Shown here: positions 29,060-35,715 of the stretch, one piece after another
Position numbering within the stretch: position 1 is the first letter of the stretch
Layout of the letters: the number at the start of each line of letters is the position of its first letter
Origin: Bacteroidales bacterium WCE2008
GTDB taxonomy: Bacteria > Bacteroidota > Bacteroidia > Bacteroidales > UBA932
Reading direction: 5' to 3'
Length of the DNA: 47,572 nucleotides
Assembly: GCA_900167925.1 (NCBI GenBank)
Contig: FUZM01000007.1
Location: 1-47,572 of the forward strand
The notes under the pieces: generated by a model
Databases searched by the model: none
Told to the model about the DNA's origin: nothing
What the model saw: the letters and a program-made list of their open reading frames with translations, nothing else
Made by a program: the position numbers and the translations under genes

Positions 29060-29503
29060 ATGGACAGTAAACTTATGAAATGGTTCTTAGCACCGATCGT
29101 TCTCCTTTTGTTGTCACTGGTGTCATGTGAAAAGAAGGAGCCTGGTAACGAAGAAAATTATAACATTACTGCAGCCGAGGCCGTTGAAATTGTCGGGCCA
29201 ATCCTTGACAAATACTTAGAAGAACATCGCTTTTGGTTAATCAGCAAAAGTCCGATTCCGGCTAATACTACCTTGAAATATGGTCCGCTCGGAGTGTATG
29301 ATCCATCCTGGGAGAACTGCGGTAAATTCAAATCCCCCAATTACAAAGCCTGGCTGATAACGATTATGCCGGGCTCGGGAATCGATGGCGACATACGTGG
29401 AACGGTGAATTTATTCGTTGATGTCAATACCGGGAAATATGAGGATTTCTGTGTCGACGGACAGATTTCAGGTATAGTGTGGTGTAGTATTGTACTATCA
29501 TGA
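29060..29503 (+). CDS. Small lipoprotein, tandem copy 2 of 3
   Basis: The product has 147 residues and is very similar to copies 1 and 3 at DNA and protein level. Its start lies exactly 489 bp after copy 1. It has the same lipoprotein signal and NITAAEAVEIV, KFKSPNYKAWLI and NLFVDVNTGKY motifs. Differences cluster in the middle (residues about 45-110), as expected for diverging paralogues after duplication. Confidence 0.75.
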   Translation: MDSKLMKWFLAPIVLLLLSLVSCEKKEPGNEENYNITAAEAVEIVGPILDKYLEEHRFWLISKSPIPANTTLKYGPLGVYDPSWENCGKFKSPNYKAWLITIMPGSGIDGDIRGTVNLFVDVNTGKYEDFCVDGQISGIVWCSIVLS

Positions 29504-29548
29504 TTATGGATCTTCAGATGTGATTTTATACCAAAAAATTTCAGATTT

Positions 29549-30025
29549 ATGGACAGTAAACTTATGAAATGGTTCTTAGCACCGATCGTTTTGCTTTCGT
29601 TGTCACTGGCGTCATGTGAAAAGAAGGAGCCTGGTAACGAAGAAAATTATAACATTACTGCAGCCGAGGCCGTTGAAATTGTCGGGCCAATCCTTGACAA
29701 ATACTCAGGAAAATATCGCCCATGGAATATCAGCAAGGATCCGATTCCGGCTAAAACGACCTTGAAATATGGTCCGTTCGGAATGTATGATCCATCCTCG
29801 GAGAACTGCGGTAAATTCAAATCCCCCAATTACAAAGCCTGGCTGATTATGATTGGGCCAGACTCGAGAATCAATGGCTACGTAGCTGGAACGGTGAATT
29901 TATTTGTTGATGTCAATACAGGGAAATATGAGGATTTCTGTGTCGACGGAGAGATCTCGGGTATAGAATGGAATTATAATATCTATAGATGTGATCCTAA
30001 ACCAAAAAAATTACATTTTTATTAA
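29549..30025 (+). CDS. Small lipoprotein, tandem copy 3 of 3, altered C-terminus
   Basis: The product has 158 residues and starts exactly 489 bp after copy 2. It has the same signal and core motifs. Near its 3' end about 35 bp present in copies 1 and 2, including their stop codon, are missing. The frame therefore reads on through what is spacer in the other copies and adds a tail ending CDPKPKKLHFY. This is a natural C-terminal extension produced by deletion. Confidence 0.7.
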   Translation: MDSKLMKWFLAPIVLLSLSLASCEKKEPGNEENYNITAAEAVEIVGPILDKYSGKYRPWNISKDPIPAKTTLKYGPFGMYDPSSENCGKFKSPNYKAWLIMIGPDSRINGYVAGTVNLFVDVNTGKYEDFCVDGEISGIEWNYNIYRCDPKPKKLHFY

Positions 30026-30090
30026 AACTGCCCCGGGCCCTTTGAAACCTTTGAAAAAAGAGCGAAATTTCGGTCACTTAATCGTGTGAC

Positions 30091-31800
30091 ATGGAAACAA
30101 CAACAATTATCTCTGCAATCCTTACGCTGGTAGCGGGTATAGGAATCTTCCTCGTGGCTTGCCAGATGATGAGCTCCAATCTTGAATCAGTCAGTTCCAA
30201 AGGTCTTAAGAACATGTTCTCCAAAGCCTCCGGGAGCAAACTCCTCGGCGTCGGCATCGGCACAGTCGGTACGGCCGCCATCCAGAGCTCAGGAGCCACG
30301 ACCGTCATGGTCATCGGTTTCGTGAATGCAGGGATCATGTCGCTGACCCAGGCGGCCACGATAATCTACGGCGCCAATATCGGTACGACAGTCACTGCCC
30401 AGATCGTCGCCCTCGGTATGTTCGGAGGCAACTCGATCTCGACGACAATCCTGTTCTCGACCTTCGCCGGCATCGGAGCCTTCGTCGCCCTCTTCGCCAA
30501 GAACGAGACGCTTAAACGAATCGGCGGCATCCTGACCGGCTTCGGAATGCTCTTCGTCGGTCTCAGCATGATGAGCGGGTCCATGTCCGATTTCGCCCAT
30601 GTCGACGCTGTCAAGATATTCCTCTCCAGAATAGGCAATCCGATCATTCTGGTATTGCTCGGCGCGCTCTTTACGGCGATAATCCAAAGTTCGTCCGTGA
30701 TGACTTCGGTCGCAATCGCCATGGTTGTAACCGGTCTCATCAGACTCGACCAGGGCATCTTCCTGACCATGGGTTCCAACATCGGATCCTGCGTCGTCGC
30801 TCTCATCGCCGGTATGACCAGCGGAAAGAACGCCAAGCGGACCGCCCTGATCCACCTGATATTCAACTGCAGCGGCGTCGTCATATTCATGATTGCCGGC
30901 TGGATACTCAGGACCGTCTCCGGCGGCATAACCTTCGGTTCGGTTTTCGAAAAGGCTTTCCCTGGTGCGCCTCAGACCCAGCTCGCCATGTTCCATACGG
31001 TCTTCAACGTGGCTACCGTAATACTCATACTCCCTCTGACCGAAGCTCTCGTCCGTTTCGTTACCGGACTTGTTCCTGACCATGAAGCCGCCGCGGATCC
31101 GGATGCTCCGAGATTCTACCATATCGACGACAACATGCTCAAGACTCCTGCAGTTGCGGCCCGTCAGACCAAGAAAGAAGTTATCGGGATGGGCAAACTC
31201 GCTATGGAGAATTTCAACCGGGCTATCGAGATGGTTACTACCCTCGATTTCTCTGACAAGCAGAAATTCGACAAGACGGAGGCCGAGCTCAACTTCCTTA
31301 ACATGGGAGTAGTCGATTTCATCGTAAGACTGTCTGAGAAGCCATCCCTGAGCGACTATGATATGAAGTATCTGAATACGGCGATACGTACAGTCAGCGA
31401 TTTCGAGAGAATCGGCGACTACTCTGAGAACATTACGGAGTATGCAATGAACCTTGCCAGAATGGAGGAATCATTCTCCGACAGGGCAAAAGATGAAATA
31501 GCCGAGCTGCGCAAGATGGTGATGGAGCTTTACGACAACACTATGGAGGCCTATATCTATAAGGACAAGCATTCCCTCGAGAAGAGCTTCGCTATCGAAG
31601 ACCAGATCGACGACTTCACGGAAAAGATGGAGATTAACCATATCCAGCGTATGACAGAAGGCAACTGCTCGGCCAACGTAGGCTCGCAGTACCAGGCCCT
31701 CTCGTCCGATGTCGAGAGAATCGCCGACCACCTTATCAATGTCGGAAAATCTATTCTGAGATTAGGTCTGAAAGCAGAAGTAGCCTCCCAGCTGTCTTAG
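30091..31800 (+). CDS. Na/Pi cotransporter family protein with PhoU-like C-terminus
   Basis: The product has 569 residues. The N-terminal 330 residues form the NptA/PNaS transporter with its two inverted QSS repeats: GTAAIQSSGATTVM (about 50-63) and TAIIQSSSVMTSVAIAM (about 195-211). Each is followed by a glycine-rich GANIGT or GSNIGS segment. Residues about 370-560 form a helical PhoU-like domain (ERIGDYSENITEYA, SSDVERIADHLINVG). These proteins move phosphate with Na+ across the inner membrane. The last 50 bp overlap the convergent glycerate kinase gene. Confidence 0.93.
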   Translation: METTTIISAILTLVAGIGIFLVACQMMSSNLESVSSKGLKNMFSKASGSKLLGVGIGTVGTAAIQSSGATTVMVIGFVNAGIMSLTQAATIIYGANIGTTVTAQIVALGMFGGNSISTTILFSTFAGIGAFVALFAKNETLKRIGGILTGFGMLFVGLSMMSGSMSDFAHVDAVKIFLSRIGNPIILVLLGALFTAIIQSSSVMTSVAIAMVVTGLIRLDQGIFLTMGSNIGSCVVALIAGMTSGKNAKRTALIHLIFNCSGVVIFMIAGWILRTVSGGITFGSVFEKAFPGAPQTQLAMFHTVFNVATVILILPLTEALVRFVTGLVPDHEAAADPDAPRFYHIDDNMLKTPAVAARQTKKEVIGMGKLAMENFNRAIEMVTTLDFSDKQKFDKTEAELNFLNMGVVDFIVRLSEKPSLSDYDMKYLNTAIRTVSDFERIGDYSENITEYAMNLARMEESFSDRAKDEIAELRKMVMELYDNTMEAYIYKDKHSLEKSFAIEDQIDDFTEKMEINHIQRMTEGNCSANVGSQYQALSSDVERIADHLINVGKSILRLGLKAEVASQLS

Positions 31801-32863
31801 CCGGGTCCATGGCTTCGCTCTCTGGAAGACCTGCCGAGATTTCAACGATACGGTCGAATCCGAGAGCCTCTACTTCGGGGCATGTCTCGACGCGTCCGCC
31901 TATCGCCCATACGCGGGCGCCGGGATTAATCCGGCGGGTTCTCTCCAGCACTCCAGCCGGCGCTTTCCCTCTTGCGGTCTGGGCGTCGATCTTCCCTTCT
32001 CCGGTGATCACGAGATCGGCGTCAGCGACTTCCCGGTCGAATCCGGAAATGTCCAGAATCATGTCGATGCCTCTCTTCAGGGTCGCTCCGAGGATCAGGG
32101 CCATGGCTCCGCCGACTCCGCCTGCAGCCCCGGCTCCGGCAATTTCCCCGACTTCGCCGTAACTTTTCCGCAGCACTTCCGCAAAAGAGGCCATTCCAGC
32201 CTCCAGGGCAGCGACTTCGTCCTTTGATGCGCCCTTCTGCGTCGCGAAGACCTCCGACGCGCCAGAGAGTCCGAAAAACGGGTTGTCGACATCGCATGCC
32301 ACCGTGAATCCGGCTCCCGCCAGTTCTTCCGCCGCTCCGGAGCCGTCGATCTCCGTAATTCTTGAAAGGTTCGCTCCGCAAGGCTCGACGGCTTTTCCGT
32401 CAGAATCCAGAAAACGGAAGCCCAGGGCGGCCAGCATTCCGGTGCCGGCATCATTGGTCGCGCTTCCGCCGATTCCCATCATGAACTTCCGGCATCCTCT
32501 TTCGAGGGCGTCGAGAATCATCTCTCCGGTCCCGAAGGTCGAAGTCCGCATAGGGTTGCGTTCTTCCGGTGCGAGCAATGTCAGTCCGCTCGCGGAGGCC
32601 AGGTCGAGAACGGCCGTCCCGTCGGGCAGAATGCCGTATGAGGACATGATCCTGCGGCCTGCGGGATCATGGACCATGACCCCGACAGTTCGTCCGCCGA
32701 GAGAGCGGGTCAGCGTCTCCGCCGTCCCTTCTCCTCCGTCGGCGATTCCGATCCGGACGATCTTATGACCATCCAGTCCTGCTGCTATCGCATCGGCGAC
32801 CTCAAGAGACGAAAGGCATCCCTTGAACGAGTCCGAAGCTATTATGATTTTCCTGAAGGACAT
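31751..32863 (-). CDS. Glycerate 2-kinase
   Basis: The product has 370 residues, the usual length for the GarK/GlxK family. Motifs are DSFKGCLSSLEVADAI at the N-terminus, IADGGEGT, GIGGSATNDAGTGMLAALGF in the centre and TGEGKIDAQTARGKAP near residue 290. The enzyme phosphorylates D-glycerate with ATP to 2-phosphoglycerate, feeding glycolysis. It lies downstream of the RiPP locus on the same strand but is separated from it by a strong terminator, so it is probably not part of that system. Confidence 0.95.
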   Translation of the reverse strand: MSFRKIIIASDSFKGCLSSLEVADAIAAGLDGHKIVRIGIADGGEGTAETLTRSLGGRTVGVMVHDPAGRRIMSSYGILPDGTAVLDLASASGLTLLAPEERNPMRTSTFGTGEMILDALERGCRKFMMGIGGSATNDAGTGMLAALGFRFLDSDGKAVEPCGANLSRITEIDGSGAAEELAGAGFTVACDVDNPFFGLSGASEVFATQKGASKDEVAALEAGMASFAEVLRKSYGEVGEIAGAGAAGGVGGAMALILGATLKRGIDMILDISGFDREVADADLVITGEGKIDAQTARGKAPAGVLERTRRINPGARVWAIGGRVETCPEVEALGFDRIVEISAGLPESEAMDPAKTAGRLLLLSDLISE

Positions 32864-32892
32864 GGCAGAAATCGCCGCAAATATTGTTCCTT

Positions 32893-32934
32893 AAAAAATG
32901 ATGCCCGTATTCTGTTTCCAGAGATACGGACATC
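32893..32934 (-). terminator. Terminator at the end of the RiPP locus
   Basis: Read on the minus strand, GATGTCCGTAT pairs with ATACGGGCATC (plus 32924-32934 and 32900-32910) with one mismatch around 13 bases, then A and six T. It ends the last RiPP unit 20 bp after the final precursor gene. Confidence 0.85.
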
Positions 32935-32954
32935 GGGTTTCCATTGCTTGTGGA

Positions 32955-33137
32955 TTAGATGGATGCGAATTCGCCGACACAACCGCCGCCGAATGCAGAT
33001 ACGCAGTAAGAAGCGTAACCATGACTACACGGAAGTTCTTTCTTTTTGCATGGATCGATTGGAATACCGAAGAATGCACCGCATTTTCCGGCTTCAACGT
33101 GAAGAGCTTCTTCGTTGTTGAGAAGGGACATTTTCAT
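32955..33137 (-). CDS. RiPP precursor peptide G (C-x3-F type)
   Basis: The product has 60 residues. The leader MKMSLLNNEEA resembles that of the other precursors, but the cleavage region reads HVEAG|K, with AG in place of GG. The core has five Cys (19, 30, 37, 45, 53). Three fit the motif C-x3-F: Cys19-Phe23, Cys45-Phe49 and Cys53-Phe57. A covarying stem-loop element lies between it and gene F. It is the last gene before the terminator. Export and cleavage by the C39 exporter and modification by the first radical SAM enzyme are inferred. Confidence 0.75.
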   Translation of the reverse strand: MKMSLLNNEEALHVEAGKCGAFFGIPIDPCKKKELPCSHGYASYCVSAFGGGCVGEFASI

Positions 33138-33159
33138 GATTGATACGTATTTAGTCTAA

Positions 33160-33194
33160 TGCCTACTCTTTAAAGGATTTTCGGCTTTCTCCTT
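33160..33194 (-). promoter_or_regulatory. Conserved stem-loop/pseudoknot element before precursor G
   Basis: On the minus strand AAGGA and TCCTT flank a loop containing AAGCCGAAA, followed by TAAAGAGTAGGCA. The loop GCC can pair with the downstream GGC. It starts 3 bp after the stop of gene F and ends 22 bp before gene G. Three sister copies occur in this locus with compensating base changes in the stem. Confidence 0.65.
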
Positions 33195-33197
33195 ATT

Positions 33198-33422
33198 CTA
33201 CTCGTACAGGTAATCAAATGGTGGTTTGTTGAGGAATGAGTGATTGCAAATGCCGAAATCATATTTGCAAATGCCGAAATTGAAGGTACAGTTTGTCTGA
33301 AATCTAACCCTGCAAGTTATAAGTTCTGTAAGGCGGCAATCATCGATCGGAGGTATTATAGCTCCACCTTTTACTGATCCTGCTTCTTCTGAGTTGAGAA
33401 GGTTCATTTTCATTGTTTTCAT
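33198..33422 (-). CDS. RiPP precursor peptide F (C-x3-F type)
   Basis: The product has 74 residues. The leader MKTMKMNLLNSEEAGSVKGG ends in a double glycine at 19-20. The core has five Cys; four sit in C-x3-F units, Cys37-Phe41, Cys45-Phe49, Cys52-Phe56 and Cys59-Phe63, at 7-8 residue spacing. The tail is aromatic (PPFDYLYE). The gene has its own -7 box 29 bp upstream. It fits Bacteroidales GG-leader natural product precursors exported by C39 transporters. Confidence 0.85.
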   Translation of the reverse strand: MKTMKMNLLNSEEAGSVKGGAIIPPIDDCRLTELITCRVRFQTNCTFNFGICKYDFGICNHSFLNKPPFDYLYE

Positions 33423-33450
33423 GTTTTAATGTATTTATGTTTCTATTCTG

Positions 33451-33570
33451 CAAATATATGATTTAACTTTCCAGATAAAGAAAAAACGCCTGTCAAAATC
33501 CTAACTCGGGGCTTATGTAACTTTATGGAAACCAATAGAATAAAACACCCGTCGCCACAAAGGGCTAACG
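33451..33570 (-). promoter_or_regulatory. RiPP-type promoter for F-G
   Basis: The minus-strand -7 box TATATTTG is at 33451-33458. Upstream on the plus strand lie CCTAACT (33500-33506) and GCTAACG (33564-33570), 64 bp apart. The nearer repeat begins 49 bp from the -7 box. The same layout occurs at the three other RiPP promoters. The far repeat lies inside the terminator of the preceding gene. Confidence 0.6.
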
Positions 33571-33580
33571 GGTGTATTTT
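33541..33580 (-). terminator. Terminator after precursor E
   Basis: ACACCCGT (33545-33552) pairs with ACGGGTGT (33568-33575). On the minus strand the hairpin is followed by TTTA and preceded by A residues. It separates gene E from the F-G promoter. Confidence 0.7.
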
Positions 33581-33623
33581 AATTCTACCTTTTCGTTCTG
33601 ATTATAAGGCGTTTAGATTAAGA

Positions 33624-33905
33624 CTACCTGTCGAGATACGGAGGGTCGATTATTCCAAATCCGCCGACGCATGGTTTAAGGAATGATACTTTACATGGCT
33701 GCAGGAATCTGGCAGTACATGGATCCAGGAAGCTGGCAAGGCATGGATTAAGGAATTCTACTCTACATGGCTTCAGGAATCTGACAGTACATGGATCCAG
33801 GAATGCGGCGATGCATGGATCATATGCAGCTACGCAGATAGGTGCTCCACCTTTTGCTGATCCTGCTTCTTCTGAATTCAGCAGGGTCATTTTCATTTTT
33901 TTCAT
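33624..33905 (-). CDS. RiPP precursor peptide E, eight C-x3-[FY] units
   Basis: The product has 93 residues. The leader (MKKMKMTLLNSEEAGSAKGG) ends in GG at 19-20. The core begins API and contains Cys24-VAA-Tyr28. Seven 8-residue repeats of the form [DKNQ]-P-C-x-x-x-F-L fill residues 29-84, the last ending in FG, and a tail IIDPPYLDR follows. Every Cys has an aromatic residue four positions later, so the peptide has eight evenly spaced C-x3-[FY] units. This regularity suggests repeated installation of the same crosslink by a radical SAM enzyme. No such chemistry is proven here. Confidence 0.87.
   Translation of the reverse strand: MKKMKMTLLNSEEAGSAKGGAPICVAAYDPCIAAFLDPCTVRFLKPCRVEFLNPCLASFLDPCTARFLQPCKVSFLKPCVGGFGIIDPPYLDR
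33654..33821 (-). repeat. Seven 24-bp coding repeats in precursor E
   Basis: Codons 29-84 of gene E form seven diverged 24-bp units encoding [DKNQ]-P-C-x3-F-[LG]. The variable positions are the first residue and the three after Cys. Confidence 0.9.
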
Positions 33906-33925
33906 AATTTAGTGTTAATTAATTT

Positions 33926-33957
33926 TGCCTACTGTTTACGGGCTTCGGCGTTCCCTT
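33926..33957 (-). promoter_or_regulatory. Conserved stem-loop/pseudoknot element before precursor E
   Basis: On the minus strand GGG and CCC flank a loop with ACGCCGAAG, followed by GTAAACAGTAGGCA. The stem bases differ from the other three copies but still pair. It overlaps the stop codon of the preceding small gene and ends 20 bp before gene E. Confidence 0.6.
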
Positions 33958-34220
33958 TATTTCTTCTTGATCTTCCCTGCAGCAATCGGCCCTATAGGGT
34001 CCGGTGCCGGGTTGGCTGGTTCTACGACAAAATGGTTACGGCATTTCTGAATCACCTGGTCTTTGATACGGTTCAATTTGATCTTATCCTGCAGACAAGT
34101 GATTTTAGCCTTGGCCTTTTCCTCTACAGAAGTTGCATGTTTAATTCTTGTGTCAAGCACTACCGTTCCGCTTCCTACAGAACCGCCTTTTTCTTGGTTT
34201 TTTCCCTTTTCCATAATCAT
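33957..34220 (-). CDS. Small Lys-rich protein of the RiPP locus, unknown function
   Basis: The product has 87 residues; the ATG at 34214 is an equally good start. It is very basic, with a helical middle (SVEEKAKAKITCLQDKIKLNRIKDQVIQKC) and a Pro-rich tail (EPANPAPDPIGP). There are two Cys, one in a C-x3-F setting (CRNHF). A KGG occurs only near the N-terminus, and the LLNSEEA leader is absent, so it may be an unusual substrate, a helper or an immunity protein. It has its own RiPP-type promoter and precedes gene E. Confidence 0.6.
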   Translation of the reverse strand: MIMEKGKNQEKGGSVGSGTVVLDTRIKHATSVEEKAKAKITCLQDKIKLNRIKDQVIQKCRNHFVVEPANPAPDPIGPIAAGKIKKK

Positions 34221-34236
34221 AGTTTTTAGTGTCCTG

Positions 34237-34359
34237 CAAAGTTATGGTAAAACGTTTTTATTACCTCGATTAACGGCTATAAAAACGCTAACGCGTCTGT
34301 CTTTGTAAGTGATTGTAAATAAGTTACTTAGTGTATGCGGAAATCAGCCCGTCCTAACG
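34237..34359 (-). promoter_or_regulatory. RiPP-type promoter for the small protein-E unit
   Basis: The minus-strand -7 box TAACTTTG is at 34237-34244. An AAAACGTT site has its C 16 bp away (34253). GCTAACG (34287-34293) and CCTAACG (34353-34359) are 66 bp apart. All spacings match those at 39905-40027 exactly. Confidence 0.65.
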
Positions 34360-34421
34360 CTTGTTCGTTAATGGGTTTGTAATGGATTGATGTATAGGCA
34401 GTTATGCTTTCGGAAGGATGT

Positions 34422-35714
34422 CTAGTTCAAGAACAGAGACTTTATAGGACGTATGAACTGCTCTATAAGCCTCATGTCTTCAGTTATGATTTCGGCGACT
34501 CCATCCATGTTCTGGACGAACGGGAATTGTTTATGGTAGGTGCTTTCAAGGCCTTCAGGCAGAGTTACATCGATTGTATAGAACAGTCCTTCCTGACTCA
34601 TTTCCGGAACGGAAGATATCGTTTCTACCTTACCTCTGAGGATTCCGAACTCCAGATACGGGAATCCGGACAGCTTGATATTCACGGTCTGTCCGACCTT
34701 TATCTTGCCGAATCCTATGGAGGTCACTTTCATCCTGCCTTTTATATGCATATCCTCAGCCGATGAGACGCTGGCTATTATTTCTCCGGCGGAAATATGC
34801 TGGCCCCGGCTCCAGATATTCTGGAGGGAGACGTTTCCGTCATACGGAGCTATGATGGCATACTGTTCTTTCCAGATAGCCAGACTATTGCGGAACTGGC
34901 TTCTGGCTTGGCTTATCCTTCTGAGATGCTCGTTTTCTTCGGCTTTCTGCTGAGTCCCGAGCTCCAGGATCTGCTGCTCGAGCTGAAGTCTGTTCAGCCG
35001 GGCATTAGTCATCTCTGCATCGAATCCGGCAAGGCTGTTCTTCCTTGCGATATAGTTCTTGAGTTCTCCTTCGTATTCGTCCTGGGATATAGCTTTTCTG
35101 GTAAACAGGATCGAATCCCTCTCGAGACTTTTCTTCTCATATCTGAGCGCATCGACCACCGTCGCCCTCTGTTTTTCAAGCTTGCTGTAATATGCTTTTG
35201 CGCCTTCAACCTGTTCGGACAGCAGAATTCTTTTCTTGCCGTTCTGGTCTATGCGACGATAATCGCTGAAGTTGGAACAGGCCGAAAGATATTCGATCCA
35301 GTTCGGCTGTATGTCCCCAAGCTTGAGGGATTGAAGTCTCTTGAACTCGTCTTCCGTGAACTCGGCGTAAGGTTCATCCCCGGAAACATATTTTTCGGCT
35401 ATGACCATGTCGCCGTAGTCTGCGGCGCTTGCTATGAGAGCCAGCAACTGACCTTTGCATATCTTGTCTCCGTCAGAAACGAAGACGGAGTCTATGATGC
35501 CGGTGGCTTTTGCGACAAGGTCGGCCGGAGGGTAATCTGACGTAAGAGTTATCCTTGCCGAGACTGTCTGTGGATAGCGTATGAAATAACAGCATACGAT
35601 GAACACCACGATGATAGTTATTAGCACCGTGATGCCCCAACGCATTATCCAGGACGGCTTGCGTCCCATTATTTCCTGGACTTCTTCGCTATGTATGTTT
35701 ATTATATCTGGCAT
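34422..35714 (-). CDS. HlyD-family membrane fusion protein
   Basis: The product has 430 residues. There is one N-terminal membrane helix (about 27-48, GITVLITIIVVFIVCCYFIRYP), a lipoyl-like half-motif (ATGIIDSVFVSDGDKICKGQLLALI), a long coiled coil (about 130-260) and a second barrel part (IIAPYDGNVSLQNIWSRGQHI). It links the C39 ABC exporter to an outer-membrane channel for peptide export. It starts one base after the exporter stop. No TolC-type gene is in the window. Confidence 0.93.
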   Translation of the reverse strand: MPDIINIHSEEVQEIMGRKPSWIMRWGITVLITIIVVFIVCCYFIRYPQTVSARITLTSDYPPADLVAKATGIIDSVFVSDGDKICKGQLLALIASAADYGDMVIAEKYVSGDEPYAEFTEDEFKRLQSLKLGDIQPNWIEYLSACSNFSDYRRIDQNGKKRILLSEQVEGAKAYYSKLEKQRATVVDALRYEKKSLERDSILFTRKAISQDEYEGELKNYIARKNSLAGFDAEMTNARLNRLQLEQQILELGTQQKAEENEHLRRISQARSQFRNSLAIWKEQYAIIAPYDGNVSLQNIWSRGQHISAGEIIASVSSAEDMHIKGRMKVTSIGFGKIKVGQTVNIKLSGFPYLEFGILRGKVETISSVPEMSQEGLFYTIDVTLPEGLESTYHKQFPFVQNMDGVAEIITEDMRLIEQFIRPIKSLFLN

Positions 35715-35715
35715 A

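Larger units (their letters stand above)
28571..29999 (+). repeat. Triplicated 489-bp gene unit
   Basis: Three head-to-tail copies share gene and spacer; starts are at 28571, 29060 and 29549. Spacers share the words GATGTGAT and CCAAAAAATTTCAGATTT before each next ATG. The exact period points to recent tandem duplication. Confidence 0.9.

Noticed and set aside
34797..35540. 247-residue plus-strand frame opposite HlyD, and a 345-residue one opposite the ABC exporter (35785-36822)
   Set aside because: These are mirror frames of clear minus-strand genes; they show no family motif of their own.
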